Origin: Pochonia chlamydosporia 170
Lineage: Eukaryota > Ascomycota > Sordariomycetes > Hypocreales > Clavicipitaceae
NCBI RefSeq assembly: GCF_001653235.2
Contig: NW_019154048.1
Location: 248,001 to 312,000 of the forward strand
Direction of reading: 5' to 3'
DNA: 64,000 nt
Shown: in pieces, positions 1-11,102 of the stretch
Position numbering within the stretch: the first letter of the stretch is position 1
How the letters are laid out: the number at the start of each line of letters is the position of its first letter
The notes under the pieces: generated by a model
The model's database searches: none
Told to the model about the DNA's origin: nothing
Seen by the model: the letters and a program-made list of their open reading frames with translations, nothing else
Translations under genes and position numbers: made by a program

Positions 1-786
1 TTGCTGACACCCTGCAGAGATATTCTAACCCGAGAGGTATCCGGAATTTCCCTCGATAAGGCGAGCGGACCGACGGCCTCCACGGGGGAGAAGCGCAAGG
101 CCGAGGACGCTCACGCTTTCGACGTCATCAGTGTCAAAATTGCCGACTTGGGAAACGCATGCTGGGTCAACCACCATTTCACCAACGACATTCAGACCAG
201 ACAATACCGATCGCCGGAGGTTATTCTTGGGGCAAAGTGGGGTGCCAGTACAGATGTTTGGAGCATGGCAGCTATGGTGAGGAATCTTATGCATCCGTAC
301 GGCTGGTGCTGCCGTTGAGAATGATGCTAACGCGGAGGTCACTAGGTGTTTGAGTTGATTACAGGCGATTATTTGTTTGACCCGCAGTCTGGCACCAAGT
401 ATGGCAAAGACGACGACCACATTGCACAAATTATTGAGCTGTTGGGCCCATTCCCACGATCTCTGTGCCTTAGCGGCAAGTGGAGCCAAGAAATCTTCAA
501 CCGGAAGGGCGAGCTTCGAAACATTCATCGGCTACGACACTGGGCGTTACCAGACGTACTCCGGGAGAAGTACCACTTCAAGGAAGAGGAAGCCAAGAGG
601 ATCTCGGCATTCTTGGTGCCAATGCTAGAGTTGATTCCAGAAAAGAGAGCCAATGCGGGAGGCATGGCCGGGCACAACTGGCTGGAAGACACTCCGGGTA
701 TGAAGGGCCTCAAGATTGACGGGTTAGAAGTGGGCGGACGGGGAGAGGGGATTGAGGGATGGGCTACAGAAGTGAGAAAGCGATAA
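1..786 (+). CDS. SR-protein-specific kinase (SRPK), C-terminal part, cut by window edge
   Basis: Partial gene; the 5' part lies before the window. Two exons are seen, 1-276 and 346-786, split by a 69-nt intron (donor GTGAGG, branch GCTAAC, acceptor CTAG) that restores the frame between ...WSMAAM and VFELITGDYLF. The protein carries late kinase subdomains: KIADLGNACW (the DFG position reads DLG, usual for SRPKs), TRQYRSPEVIL (activation loop and P+1 site), DVWSMAAM and the closing DYLFDP / HIAQIIELLGPFP block. SRPKs of the Sky1/Dsk1 type phosphorylate arginine-serine dipeptides in SR-type RNA-binding proteins and so act on mRNA export and splicing. The stop TAA is at 784-786. The family call is firm; start, N-lobe and spacer length cannot be judged. 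Confidence 0.93.
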
Positions 787-1416
787 GAAGTTGACGAACT
801 CACGAACTGGGGCCGCGTTACCATGAGACAACGGCGAGCAACAGCGGCAGGATTTGCTGCCCTGGCATTGCTGCTCCCCATTTCTGGCAAGGGCATGCCG
901 TTGTGGCTTGTTGGTATAGAGATATTTTGCGCAATTATTGGATCAGCTGCGTGTTATGGTTAGGAAGCTGTAGGCAATTGTCAGTTGGCCAATGTGCAGA
1001 GAAGCAGCGGCAGGCAGGACTATACATGAGGGAATGAAGTTGTAGCAAGAAACCAATGTCAAGTTTGTGCTACATGATGATGATGGATGACTGTCGATGG
1101 ACGCATGTATGGATGGATGGCTGCCTGGATGGTCGAGATGGGTGGAAGTAAGAGAGGGGATGAATACATATTTGATGTGATGGCAAGGATAGGGATAGAT
1201 AGACTATGCATGAGTTCTAGAATGTTTTGCCGCGTAATGATCCATGTGCGTACGGCAGGATGGTGGACGGGTGAAGTAATGTCCAGCTCGACACGAACAA
1301 TGGCAACGACAGTGATGTTGTCATTTGGTCAGACGTTCTCTAAGAATTTTAGGGGAAAAAAATGAGAATGGTCAGAAACTACCAATGTGTACAATTACAA
1401 ACGATAAAATTTCGAA
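787..1416. other. Intergenic region between convergent genes, with GGAT-rich tract
   Basis: This stretch lies between the 3' ends of the SRPK gene and the Lunapark gene, so it holds both 3' UTRs. An imperfect GATG/GGAT tetranucleotide tract runs over about 1075-1140. I see no coding exon or promoter motif here. Confidence 0.6.
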
Positions 1417-2772
1417 TCAAGTCTTATTCCTCCGTCTTGCCTTTACAGAATCAGCCGGTGAATCTGTCCCTGTTCCTGTCCCCGTCGCAACCTCATCAGG
1501 TTCTTCTTCATCAACCTCCTCAATAGGATCCTCTTCACCACTCTTAGCGAGCACCTCCTCTATGATCCTCTTCCCCTCATCAACCTCGCCGTTGGTAGCG
1601 CCGCACCCCATGCAGCGCCACATGCCTACCTCGCCTAGACTCTTAGTACCAGGGGGAGCTTGCCCATTGACGAGTCGGCACGAATCACATATCAATGCGA
1701 AGCGGTTCTTGGCGGCTGTCTCGTCTTCACCTAGCAGGACGTCGAATATACGATCGTACCAGTGTGTCTCGGGCGTCATGTACTGGTTATTTGTGCGGGG
1801 AGGAGGCGGCGGAGGATGAGTGAATGCATTGGGTGCGAACTCTGCGCCAACTTCGGCATTTTGTTGTTCTTGTTTCTGCTGCTGCTGCTGTGCCTCTGGA
1901 CGGACGATGTTGGCAGTCGGCGGGGGAGGGAGGTTCGTTCGTCCCGGTTGCGGTTGGGGATGTTTCTTTGCGTCCTTGGGCGAGTCTTCCTTGGGTTCGT
2001 TCTTTTTGGGTTTCGGTTTGTTTTCGCCGCCGTACTTTTCGATGAGTTCCATTGTGGAGTCGTATTTTGTAGCGTCTTTGAGCTTTTGGATCGTGTTGGC
2101 GCGTTCTTGTTGGTGGGCTTTGAGGCGGGTGGTGAGGGAGTCGATGCGGAAGGTGAAGTATGTGGTTATGAGGGTGCGGGTTGCGTATATTCTGGGTTGT
2201 TAGATTTGAAAAGACACGAAATGATGAGGCGAGCATTGTAGAGGGGGCAGGCGAAGTAGTAAAGAATGAGCAGCGAGCGTAGCGAGGAGGAAAAGAATGG
2301 GGAGTGTAGCGAGGAGCCAAAAGAACGAGAGTCGAGCGAAGCGAGGAGTAAAAAAAAGGCGAGCGGAGCGAGGAGTAAAAAGAATGAGAGGCAAGCAAAT
2401 CGACTATTTAAAAAGAACGAGAATCGAGCGTAGCGAGGAGTGAAAAAAAAAAAACGTACAGGATGGGACCTCCAGCCATGCCAGTCCATTCATAGGCGCC
2501 CAGATTCCTGTATCCGACCACCAGAAGCAGCACAATCGCGTACACGAGGTACGCAAAGCCCAGGTACAGCGTCCATAGGACCTTTACGCGGCGCGAGTTG
2601 GTGTGAAGACGGTCGAGGTGCGCCTGCGAGGTGGTGATCTTGGATGACAGCGCGGACAGGGTCTTTTCGAAGGATGCTGGTGACGAGTCGTCGCCCTGCT
2701 TGCCGTGTTAGCTTTGCGGGGGTGATGCGACGGATTTGGATATCTTGCCTTCCAGGGCCAAAAGGACACCAT
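1417..2772 (-). CDS. lnp1: Lunapark family ER three-way-junction protein
   Basis: Three exons on the minus strand: 2772-2749 (MVSFWPWK), 2695-2460 and 2191-1417, 344 aa. Frame is continuous across both junctions. Intron 1 (53 nt) is of GC-AG type, donor AAG/GCAAGA. Intron 2 is 268 nt, long for this window, and is filled with a tandem repeat. Lunapark stabilises three-way junctions of the tubular ER. Visible parts: a short N-terminal leader, a coiled segment, two hydrophobic spans (about residues 47-68 and 78-100) separated by a short loop, a proline/glutamine-rich linker (about 140-220) with a proline run, and the Lunapark zinc finger with CDSC (C255, C258) and CMGC (C280, C283). The C-terminus is acidic. 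Length and order of parts match fungal Lunapark proteins. Confidence 0.92.
2249..2454. repeat. Minisatellite inside Lunapark intron 2
   Basis: Degenerate tandem array of a ~27-33 bp unit. Units begin with GAGCGNAGCGAGGAG and continue with an A-rich stretch and GAANGAGAG. Unit starts are at 2275, 2302, 2334, 2361, 2393 (degenerate) and 2426, with a weak extra copy near 2249. The spacing alternates 27, 32, 27, 32, 33. The array fills most of the intron between acceptor (2192-2193) and donor (2454-2459). Confidence 0.85.
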
Positions 2773-3637
2773 GTTGGAGCTGGGGGCTCCCGAGACAAAG
2801 GAGAGTAAGGATCGTGGTGGTGTAGCTGGGTGAGCTGAAGCTGAGCTGGAGCTGTGAGGTGGAAGTTGAGAGCTTGATGCAGTTGGTGGAAATGTGGGGG
2901 AGAGCATCAGCCACATTTGTGCTGAGGGCGATGACGTTTGTGTTGAACTGGCTGGGTGGGCGACAGAGTTTGCCTGGCGTCATTTGGGGATTCTTTACTA
3001 TTATTAAGTTCTGTTCGAATTGTGTTTGAGCATACTTTGAACTTAATCTTCCTGCGGCTTGGGTCAGGGTATCCTTCATGTGATGGTGCACTAGCCACAG
3101 TCGAGGGCAGTGACGATGTCCATGTTGGCATGTTGAAGATATATGTAGATTACTCCGTAGTTGGAGAAGTGTTTATTTATTGCATCTGGCTTGAGGATAT
3201 GTATACTAGCAAAAATGGTTCGAAAGAAGTCTACCAAGCTATGGCACAAACATTGTCTTGATAGTAGATTGGTGTCCAGTTAGCATGACTGTCCTGTGGC
3301 TCTACACCAGCCACAACTTGCCTTGCCTGCATCCTGCCAACATTCAACGAGTCAAGTGTCATGTTTGAGTCCCAACCAACTCCAACTCCAGCTGCACATC
3401 ATCGTCACTCAACCTTGGCTCGAACCTACAACATTCAATACACGCCCATTCATAGCGCAGCACGCAATGAGTGTATAGCTTAGAGACTATTGCGCCTGGT
3501 CTTTTTTTTTTCCTTTTGTTCTTTCCATCAATACCCTTCCTGCGTGCTGTTCGTTCCTTATGCCTGCGCATTCTGTTCCCTAGACACCACTTGTCCACTC
3601 TGGCCAGCCGAGGCCTCGTTCAGCGCCAACAATCACC
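2773..3637. promoter_or_regulatory. Divergent upstream region of Lunapark and golgin genes
   Basis: An 865-bp region between the start codons of two divergent genes. It contains the word TACTCCGTA (3151-3159) and a strong pyrimidine tract at about 3500-3530 just before the golgin start, typical of fungal 5' leaders. No convincing exon is present; a 101-codon open frame at 2956-3261 has no splice logic or recognisable composition. Confidence 0.5.
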
Positions 3638-6600
3638 ATGTTCCAAGTCAGTCACTCTCCGTCTAGACGCCCGTAGACGATCCCTCCCTCGGCCCTGTAC
3701 TAACCCATCTGCCATGTCCAGAGAATCAGAGGCGCCATCGACCGCACCATTGCCGAGGAGCAAGCCCGGCAAAAGGCCGTCGACAGCGCAACTCCCTCCA
3801 GGTCTGGATCGACATCGTCTCGCCGAAGTGATGCCAATCCTGCTGGACGCCGGCCCCGGGCGAAGAAACCGTCTGCTGATATAACCGATACGGGGGCTCC
3901 GAACCCTGACCCGGCCGTCTTTGAGGCCGCCTTTGTCATTGACGATAGCGATGATCCGAGTCGCGCCGGGACGCCAGGCCCTCCTCCACCCCCCGAGAAG
4001 GACGATGTCGATAGCAATGGGCAACCTACGCCAAAGGGCGAATCCCTGGAAAAGTCTCAGACCAACGGCACCAATACGAACAATGAAAAAGGCGCCGAGA
4101 AGGAGGATGGGACGGCTGCTTCATCTACGGCGTCCGCTGCTGATTTGAGTCCAGAGATTAAGCAACGATTGAGGAAGCTGGAGAAACTTGAGTCAACTTA
4201 TCCAGGTAGGCGGCGCGCATTGAGAAATATTGAAAAGACCAGTGAACTGATGTTGCTCCAGAACTTCTCCGATCATACAGAGTGGCCCATAAGCGTGCAA
4301 CTGCCATCGAACCCTTTGAGAAAGCCCTCCGCGAGAACACACCTCTGACCTCCATCAGCGATCCAGACTCACTGGTCGAATATCTCAACCAATTGAACTT
4401 GCGCGGAGACATGGTAATGGAGGAGCTTAAAAAGGTCTCGGCCGACAAGGACGAACTCAAGAAAAAGCACGCCGAGGCCGAAGAAAAGCTTCAAAAGGCC
4501 CAGGAGGAGTTGGAAGCGCTCAAGGCTGGAAAGTCTGGCGAATCTGCGACCGAATCTGCTGCTGAACGCAAATCCATGGATCCAGCGGTACGAGCCAGCA
4601 CTGATACCGCCCCCGAGAAAGTCAAGTCACCCGTCGCGTCCGTCATTGGCATGTTCTCTCCCAAGCAAAAGGCTCAGGATGCGTCCAAGGGTCAATCAGA
4701 GAGTGAAGACTTCTTCTCATACGACGATGAGATTCCCCAGCTGCAGGCGGAAGTCGCCTCCAAGACGGAGGAGATCCAGCAGTTCAAGAACCAGGTAGAG
4801 GACTTGAAGAAGGAGCTCTCCGTAGCCAAGGAGAACAGTGCTGGCCTGGCAGAGAACCTGGAAAAGGCCACCAAGGAATTAAGCGAGTCCCGTGAAGCTT
4901 CCAAACCGCAAGATTCTTTACAAACACAGCTTCATGAACAAAACGAGAAGATCAAGTCCCTAACTGAACAGTTGGATACCGCACAGTCACAGTTGAAGAA
5001 GCTGGAGCAGCAGGCAGAAAAGGACAACAAGGAGCATGCGTCAAAGGTCAGGGACGTCGAATCGTCTCTGGCCAAATCAGACAAGAGGGCCAGCGAACTT
5101 GATGCCGAGCTTACCAAGGCGAACAGTGCAAAGACTGTGTCTAAAAAACTGATTGACGACCTCAATACCCAAATTGCCACCCTCAAGAAGGAGAAGACTG
5201 ATAGTCTGGCCAAGATTGAGGAGCTCACTACGAAGCTGGATGCTGCGCCAACTGCACCGTTGCAACCGGTGGCTACCGAACCAACAGCTCCCCCAGCGCC
5301 TGCAACTGGAGGTTCTAAGAAGAAGAATAACAAGAAGAAGAAGGGCAAGGGCGGTGCCGCTACCACCACGTCTGCTGCCCCTGCTGCTGCCCCTGCAACG
5401 CAAGACGAGGAAGAAGACAGCAAAGAAAGCGACAAGCTGGAGGCTTCAGCTGGTGTCGCCCTCCAGGCCGAGATTGCTAAGCTCAAGACGGAGGTGGAAG
5501 AAAAGGACCAGCAGATTGAAAAGCTCTCCAAGAAGCGCAAGACTGAGGAGGACTTGCGAGAGGAGATTGAGAACCTTCAAGAAAATCTGCTCAGCATCGG
5601 GCAAGACCACGTCGAAGCCAAGGAGAAGATCAAGGAGCTGGAGCAAGAAAAGACGAAGCTGAAGGAACAAATTGCCGAGCTTGAGGGTCAGATTGGATCG
5701 TCAAAGTCCAACGAGGCCGCGAGTTCGGAACTCCAAGGGGACCTAGATGCTTTGCGAAAGGAGTATGACGATCTCAAGGACAGGTCGACGACGCTGCAGT
5801 CTGATTTGGGCGCCGCCCAACAGCTTGCGCAGACCAGGTTCAAGGACTTGACGGACCTGAGGGAAGTGCTGCAAAAAGCGCAACCAGAGCTCAAGAGCTT
5901 GAGACAAGAGTCTGCAGAGCTAAAGTTAACCAAGGAAGAACTTGCCGCCAAGGTCAAGGACCTCAAGGCTGCGGAGAAGAAGGAGTCAGACTTGAAGCGC
6001 GACGTCAACAAAGCCCAACAGCTGGCAGCTGACCGCGAGAAGGAGATTAAGAATCTACAGGAGAAGCTCAAGTCGGAAAGCACCAACAAGCAAAAGGCCG
6101 AAGATGGAAAGCGAACGGCAGAAAGGGACCTACGGCGAGCCGAAGCTGAGAAGATTGAGCTAAGCGCAAAGGCAGAAAAGACGGAGCGGGAATTGCAAAA
6201 GGCACAAGACGAGCTCAACAAGCTGCGGCCACGGGTCAAGGAGTTGGAAGAACAAATGCACAAGCTTCGAAGAGAGAGGGCAGCTGCACAAGAGGAGGCA
6301 GACTTCAAGTCGCAGCAATACACCAACGCACAAGGTTTGCTGTCCAGCATGCGGGATCAAACAACAGAGTTGTCGGTGCAGCTCAAGGAATCCAAATCAC
6401 AGGCAGAGTCACTAGACGAGGAACTCGTAGAGGTACAGCGGCTGCTGCAAGAGCGTACCAGAGAAGGAGAGACGATGCGACGTCTCTTGGCAGATGTGGA
6501 CGAGCGAGCAGATAGCAAGGTGCGAGAGATGCGTGGGCGAATGGAAGCCGCGATTGAAGAACGCGAACGCATTGAAGACGAGTCAAGCACGCTGGCGAGG

Positions 6601-7222
6601 CGGAAAACTCGGGAAACGGAGGAGCTCAAGGGCAAGATTCGCGAACTGGAGCGGGAAGTCAAGTCGCTGACCAACGAACGGGACGACCTCGAAGAGCGAC
6701 AACGCGAATGGAAGCGCCGGCGTGACGAGCTTGAAGCCATTGAGTCCAAGGCATCTGCTGAGACAGAGGAAATGCGCACAACGGTGTCGCAGCTCCGTAC
6801 AGCTCTGGATACCTCTGAAACACAGCTTCGTGATGGGGAGAAGCAACGGGCTGATCTACGCAAGATGCTAGATGATTCGCGGCAGCGATACGAGAAGTTG
6901 GCCAAGGATTTGAAGACGGCACAATCCAAGTTGGTTGCCAGCTCGAGCCGCAGCTCGATGGATTCAACGAGGAGTGGAGGCGCAAATGGCGGTGGTGGAG
7001 GGCCGGGCGACACTATGTACCTCAAGACGATATTACTACAGTTTCTGGAGCAGAAGGATGGGAGGTTACGGGCACAGTTGGTTCCTGTGCTGGGGAAGTT
7101 GTTGAAGTTTGACAAGTAAGTGCCTGTTTGCTAAGATGATGACTATGAAATACATACTGACAATTCTTAGGAGCGATGAACAGAAGTGGTTAAAGGCCGT
7201 GCAGCATATAGAAGTAAAGTAG
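3638..7222 (+). CDS. imh1: GRIP-domain golgin (Imh1-like)
   Basis: Four exons: 3638-3646 (only MFQ), 3722-4205, 4262-7115 and 7171-7222, 1132 aa. Every junction keeps frame; branch TACTAAC (3699-3705) supports intron 1. Golgins with a C-terminal GRIP domain bind Arl1-GTP on trans-Golgi membranes and tether incoming vesicles. The N-terminus reads MFQRIRGAIDRTIAEEQARQ, the signature start of this fungal family, followed by a disordered Pro/Ser/Thr-rich part to about residue 130. Then comes a very long heptad coiled coil rich in Glu, Lys and Leu, broken once by a Pro/Ala/Lys-rich linker at about residues 495-545. The last ~55 residues (YLKTILLQFLEQKDG..., ending after the short last exon) form the GRIP domain. 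Without the last intron the protein would stop at FDK, inside GRIP. Confidence 0.94.
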
Positions 7223-7822
7223 GAGTACGAGTGGTGTATGATGTACATTAGGTTGGCTAGGGTTTGGAGATGATGGCCAGACATTGTGTTGGCACATTGT
7301 CAATGAATACGGACCACTGTTCGATACGAATCGTCCATGTGATATGATGAGAAATCTTCTTGATCCCTTGCAATTTGAGTGAAGAAACCATTCAATACTC
7401 CGTACCTTCTGGCCAAGTCAGTAGACCAACATCGAACAGATGAGATGCAGTGAGAATCCGTAAGCTTAAATACGATGTATGCGAATCTGCACGGGCCGAG
7501 TATAACGCCATTGACGACTCTATTGCAGATATTGCACGGCACAATTCTAAATATACTTCAGTTCCCAGTACTATACCAACTCATTTCCTTCGTCACAGTT
7601 CCAACAAAACCTATTTTAAGAACCGATGCATCACCCCCAGCCATCATGCAAAAGCGGCATATGTCTCGCAAATTCTCAGCGCACACACCAATCCAAGACA
7701 TTTGCATTAGACAAGTATATGTCTCACCTGAAAAAGGATAAATATCCCGCCTTCCCCCTTTTTACGCTCGCACTCCTCATCATTTATTCATACAATACAA
7801 AGTCAATGCTACTTGGCCAAAA
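7223..7822. promoter_or_regulatory. Intergenic region with putative TATA element
   Basis: A 600-bp region holding the golgin 3' UTR and the promoter of the next gene. A copy of TACTCCGTA lies at 7396-7404. A TATA-like ATAAATAT at 7738-7745 lies about 80 bp before the next start codon. No exon seen. Confidence 0.5.
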
Positions 7823-8104
7823 ATGAAGGCCCTACTCCTCCTCCTAGCCACGACGGCAACATGCCTCCCCACAACATCAACGCAGTGCCCCGAAACGAAC
7901 AAGGACTGCTACCCCGAAGATATCACGCCCGTGTGTCAACCTCGCCATATGTGCGCGCAGATGCTAGCCCCTGGGACGGCTTGTCCATGGACGTGTGGGA
8001 AGAAGGTGCCCGAGGGGTGTAAGGAGCGGTGTAAGCCGTGCAAGGCGGAGAATTGTCCGGCGATTTGTGTCTGCGAGGTGCTTTGTCCGGTGGGGAGGTG
8101 TTGA
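7823..8104 (+). CDS. Small secreted cysteine-rich protein
   Basis: A single-exon gene of 93 aa. The first ~20 residues (basic MK, five leucines, small residues, then LPTTST) look like a cleavable signal peptide. The mature part has 14 cysteines in about 73 residues (C22, 29, 38, 44, 54, 58, 66, 70, 73, 78, 82, 84, 88, 93), an even number that fits seven disulfides, and no other obvious domain. A TATA-like element lies ~80 bp upstream, and flanking non-coding DNA is long on both sides. Proteins of this kind are typical of fungal secretomes (effector-like, adhesion or antimicrobial roles), but the spacing matches no family I can name (not hydrophobin, not CFEM), so the function is unknown. The composition makes a chance frame unlikely. 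Confidence 0.72.
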   Translation: MKALLLLLATTATCLPTTSTQCPETNKDCYPEDITPVCQPRHMCAQMLAPGTACPWTCGKKVPEGCKERCKPCKAENCPAICVCEVLCPVGRC

Positions 8105-9791
8105 TGGGGTATTTGGAACGAATGACATGGTGATTGAGGACGTGTTTGGGTGTGATGTGGTGATATGGGTTGATGAAAATGTTCATTGGATTTGACATGT
8201 TGCAATCAATTGACGCTACGTACCTAGGTACGTAAACCGGCTCATATATCTAGGTACTTAGATATCTAGATAGTGTCTTATGAAATCTATAAGCAATATT
8301 TTCACGTCACATTTATTCCTCTGCTCAACTTCGTCCGCAGTCTACTTACCCTACACCACCAACATCAGCTCAAGCGTCTCAAATGGCAATTCCATCTTGA
8401 ACCAAAGTAAATATTTCCTCAACACCAATAAATAAATTGCTCACATCTTTAAAACTCGCCAAAATCTCAGTCGCCGCTGTCACACCCCACCCTAGTCAGT
8501 CGGCTTCCCGTCCCGAAAATAAAACCGTTGCATCTTGATATCGATATCATATCGATAAGACGCCCTCCCCTCCATGTCGCCTCCCCGGACCCTCTTGACC
8601 CCTTCCCTTCCCGCCTCCCCCCTTCATAGACACGCCCCCATTCGTAGGGCTGAAAAAAAGTCGTTGAGCTAAACAGGCGATCACCCGAAGCGAGATCTGG
8701 AAACAAGATCCTGGGCAGGGTACGACGTGCATTCGCTCCCGCAGGGCCCCCTTTGCTCATCTCTGCAAGCCCTGCCTGCATCATCAACCAGATCTCGTCT
8801 CCATCTCGCTACGACACATGCATGTCACTTCACTTTCACATTTGACCATGGTGGCTGGCCCTCGGAGTCTTCTCATCAGTGTGGACAGAAAATGGCTCAG
8901 TTATTGCTACCGCCCCCGCGGAACGTAGAAGAAACTTCGACTATCTACCCATCCATCCCTGTCCCTTCACCCTAGAAATATCTCTGCCGAGTGGGTTGTG
9001 CCACTGGCCATGCCCAACAGGGCGCCGCCAAACCAAACCAAACCAAACCAAACAAATAACCATCGCCATCGCGGCGACTAAAATGCTACGTGCTTCTCTT
9101 CATGAGAAAGCGATGCGCCAATCTGCCATACCCATTCTTAAAATGGCTTCATGGAAGATAAACGCCAGACATGCAATATCCTGAAACATACAGCCTACCC
9201 CATAAAAATAGAAAAGAATGTCCAAACCCCAAACTTGACTTTGGGGGCTCTGTCTCCAGCCAAAAAATAAAAAGAGACGAGAAAAATGCAGAAAAGGGTA
9301 ATGCCAGATTGACATAAGAAAAACCGATGTAGATAAATCCGAAGCCAAAATCAAACTGGGAGTGGAGTGACGAGATCGCGAGGGGGGTCAACTTTGGTTT
9401 CCACTCCGGGGTATCGTGATGTTCCCTAGTGCTCTGCCTATCGAGTTGCCAATGTGTGCCAATGTGTGCCATACCGTGCCGTGCCGTGTGATGCAGTATA
9501 CCGAATGCGTTCCAAAACCATGTAAAGAGAGGAGAACCAAACATAGTGGGGGTAAATGTAAAAGAAAAAAAAGGACTCAAAAAAAGTCGGCCTGAGTTGT
9601 CAAGGTCGGTCCGGCGCAGCCGAATTCATGCCCTTCAATGCCAAGCAGTTGATTAAACTCAACAAAGTGCAAGAAAAAAATCCATAAACCGCTGTGTAAA
9701 ATATTGCAAATTGCCGTAACCGGATATGTCATGAACAGTCGTGTGTCAATTTATCATGCGGAGCATGTAGTCAATGGAAACCCTCGTTCAA
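8105..9791. other. Gene-free stretch with palindromic words and small repeats
   Basis: No supported gene. Contents: a perfect 16-bp palindrome at 8218-8233 (core CCTAGG), more AT-rich palindromes around 8255-8275 and 8530-8556, an (AAACC)n run at about 9034-9056, and a short repeat of TGTGCCAA / CCGTG words at about 9450-9490. The 3' UTR of the SWIRM gene enters from the right. Confidence 0.5.
8218..8233. repeat. Perfect 16-bp palindrome containing TACCTAGGTA
   Basis: The sequence ACGTACCTAGGTACGT is its own reverse complement. The 10-bp core recurs at 14610-14619, 14622-14631 and 17243-17252. Confidence 0.8.
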
Positions 9792-11102
9792 TTAAAGGAA
9801 TCGGCGAACCCAGTGTGCTCCAAGCCAGCCAACCTTATCGAATGCAGTCCACAGCTTCGAAGCTTTGTTGACATCAATCTTGCAGGCCTGCTGAGCATCC
9901 GTTTTACGGAATTCCTTTCCTGTGCGGAGGCATTGGAGGCGGCGTTCAAAGATGCGTCGTTTACTCGTGAGGTATGTGGCGCAATCAAGTCGCAGGTTTC
10001 CTGCCAAGAGAAGCTCATCAGGATGGAGTAGACCAGCGTGAGGATCGCCACTGAGATCAATTGGCTGGCCCTTCCAATCCACTTTGAGGCTGTTGGAACG
10101 CGGGGGTAGCGTGTCCAAAGGAGGACAGTAGTCGGGTAGCGAATTGAAGTCTTTATCCTCACGATTGGGAGCAACGACCCGACGAGATGGTTCGGGAGTT
10201 GCGCTAGTGCGGCCCACTGGTCTCGGTGCTGGGGTGGTTCCTACTGCAGTGGCGTTGGTGCGGATCGGTCTTGGAGTAGCATGAGGCTTGGAGATTCGAT
10301 CAGTACGCTGGGACCGGGGAGGTTTGGCGGCAATGGGTTTGGCTGGCATAATGGCATGATATCTCTGAGCACCTGCCCGTCTATCAGCCTCAAGTAGGGC
10401 GCGTTCTTTGCGGAGCCATGCTTTGCGGTTGGTAGTGAAGTGCTTCATCACCTGCGATCGAAAAGTGAGGGCCAGCTCGTAATCTTCTCTCCTGGGTGGT
10501 GCGACGCCTCCGAAAATGCTCTGCGACCGTGCTCTAACATGTTCGTCAACAATGCGCTGGTGTTCAAGCTCGGCGGGAGCAAACAATGGTGGCTGAGGAG
10601 GACTGGCTGGCGAGTGCTCGTCGGCAGGGTACAAGACAGGGTCTTTGATGGTCTGGCTTGGCGGAGTAGCAGGCACTGCGCTAGTCGTCGAGATGGGTTT
10701 GCTGTATGGTGAAATTGGCGGTGACATGGGCAGCGGCTGGTGCGAAGACGATTGTTTGCCATTGGCACCGCCCGACTTGTTCAGTGTGGAATTGCCATGA
10801 TGGAAACTGTCGAGCACGGCGTCGGGTGGTGACATTAGGCTTGTGATGTTGAGCTTCTTGGGCTCCATTGGAGGTGGAGGTGGAGCCATTGACGTGCGCT
10901 CCTTGTCGGCGGATGGTGAGTGTGATGCCATGGAAGAATTGGTGAATTGTCGATGAAAGGGTGAGAAGATTGAAGAATAAGAGGAAGAAGAAGACGAAGC
11001 AAAAGTAGACAAAGGAATGGAAGAAGATTGAGTTGTTGTAGGCTTGTCTTTGTCGAAAGTGGTGGAAGGCTGCTGCTGGCTGGGAGTCGGTTTGTCAGCC
11101 AT
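9792..11102 (-). CDS. SWIRM-domain protein (Fun19/Laf2-like)
   Basis: Intronless, 436 aa. The first ~190 residues are low-complexity (Ser, Pro, Gln rich) and probably disordered. A basic middle part follows (the RSQ...TNRKAWLRKER region and a second Pro/Thr/Arg linker). The last ~95 residues form a SWIRM domain: it begins near VDWKGQPIDLS, has the helix run HPDELLLAGNLRL and LTSKRRIFERRL, and closes with the diagnostic DVNKASKLWTAFDKVGWL. SWIRM domains bind DNA or nucleosomes in chromatin complexes. A lone C-terminal SWIRM after a disordered N-terminus fits the yeast Fun19 / fission yeast Laf2 group linked to histone deacetylase complexes; I infer that role from architecture. The start ATG (11102) is followed by an Ala codon and preceded by GCC, a good context. 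Confidence 0.87.
   Translation of the reverse strand: MADKPTPSQQQPSTTFDKDKPTTTQSSSIPLSTFASSSSSSYSSIFSPFHRQFTNSSMASHSPSADKERTSMAPPPPPMEPKKLNITSLMSPPDAVLDSFHHGNSTLNKSGGANGKQSSSHQPLPMSPPISPYSKPISTTSAVPATPPSQTIKDPVLYPADEHSPASPPQPPLFAPAELEHQRIVDEHVRARSQSIFGGVAPPRREDYELALTFRSQVMKHFTTNRKAWLRKERALLEADRRAGAQRYHAIMPAKPIAAKPPRSQRTDRISKPHATPRPIRTNATAVGTTPAPRPVGRTSATPEPSRRVVAPNREDKDFNSLPDYCPPLDTLPPRSNSLKVDWKGQPIDLSGDPHAGLLHPDELLLAGNLRLDCATYLTSKRRIFERRLQCLRTGKEFRKTDAQQACKIDVNKASKLWTAFDKVGWLGAHWVRRFL

Noticed and set aside
1787..2398. Minus-strand frame running through the Lunapark intron repeat
   Set aside because: It reads the minisatellite as Leu/Ser/Phe repeats; splice signals show this part is an intron.
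2956..3261. 101-codon frame upstream of the golgin
   Set aside because: Lies in the promoter region, has no homologous look and no splice logic.
4932..7115. Long minus-strand open frames opposite the golgin gene
   Set aside because: Shadow frames caused by the Glu/Lys/Leu-rich coding strand; they read as Ser/Leu-rich noise.
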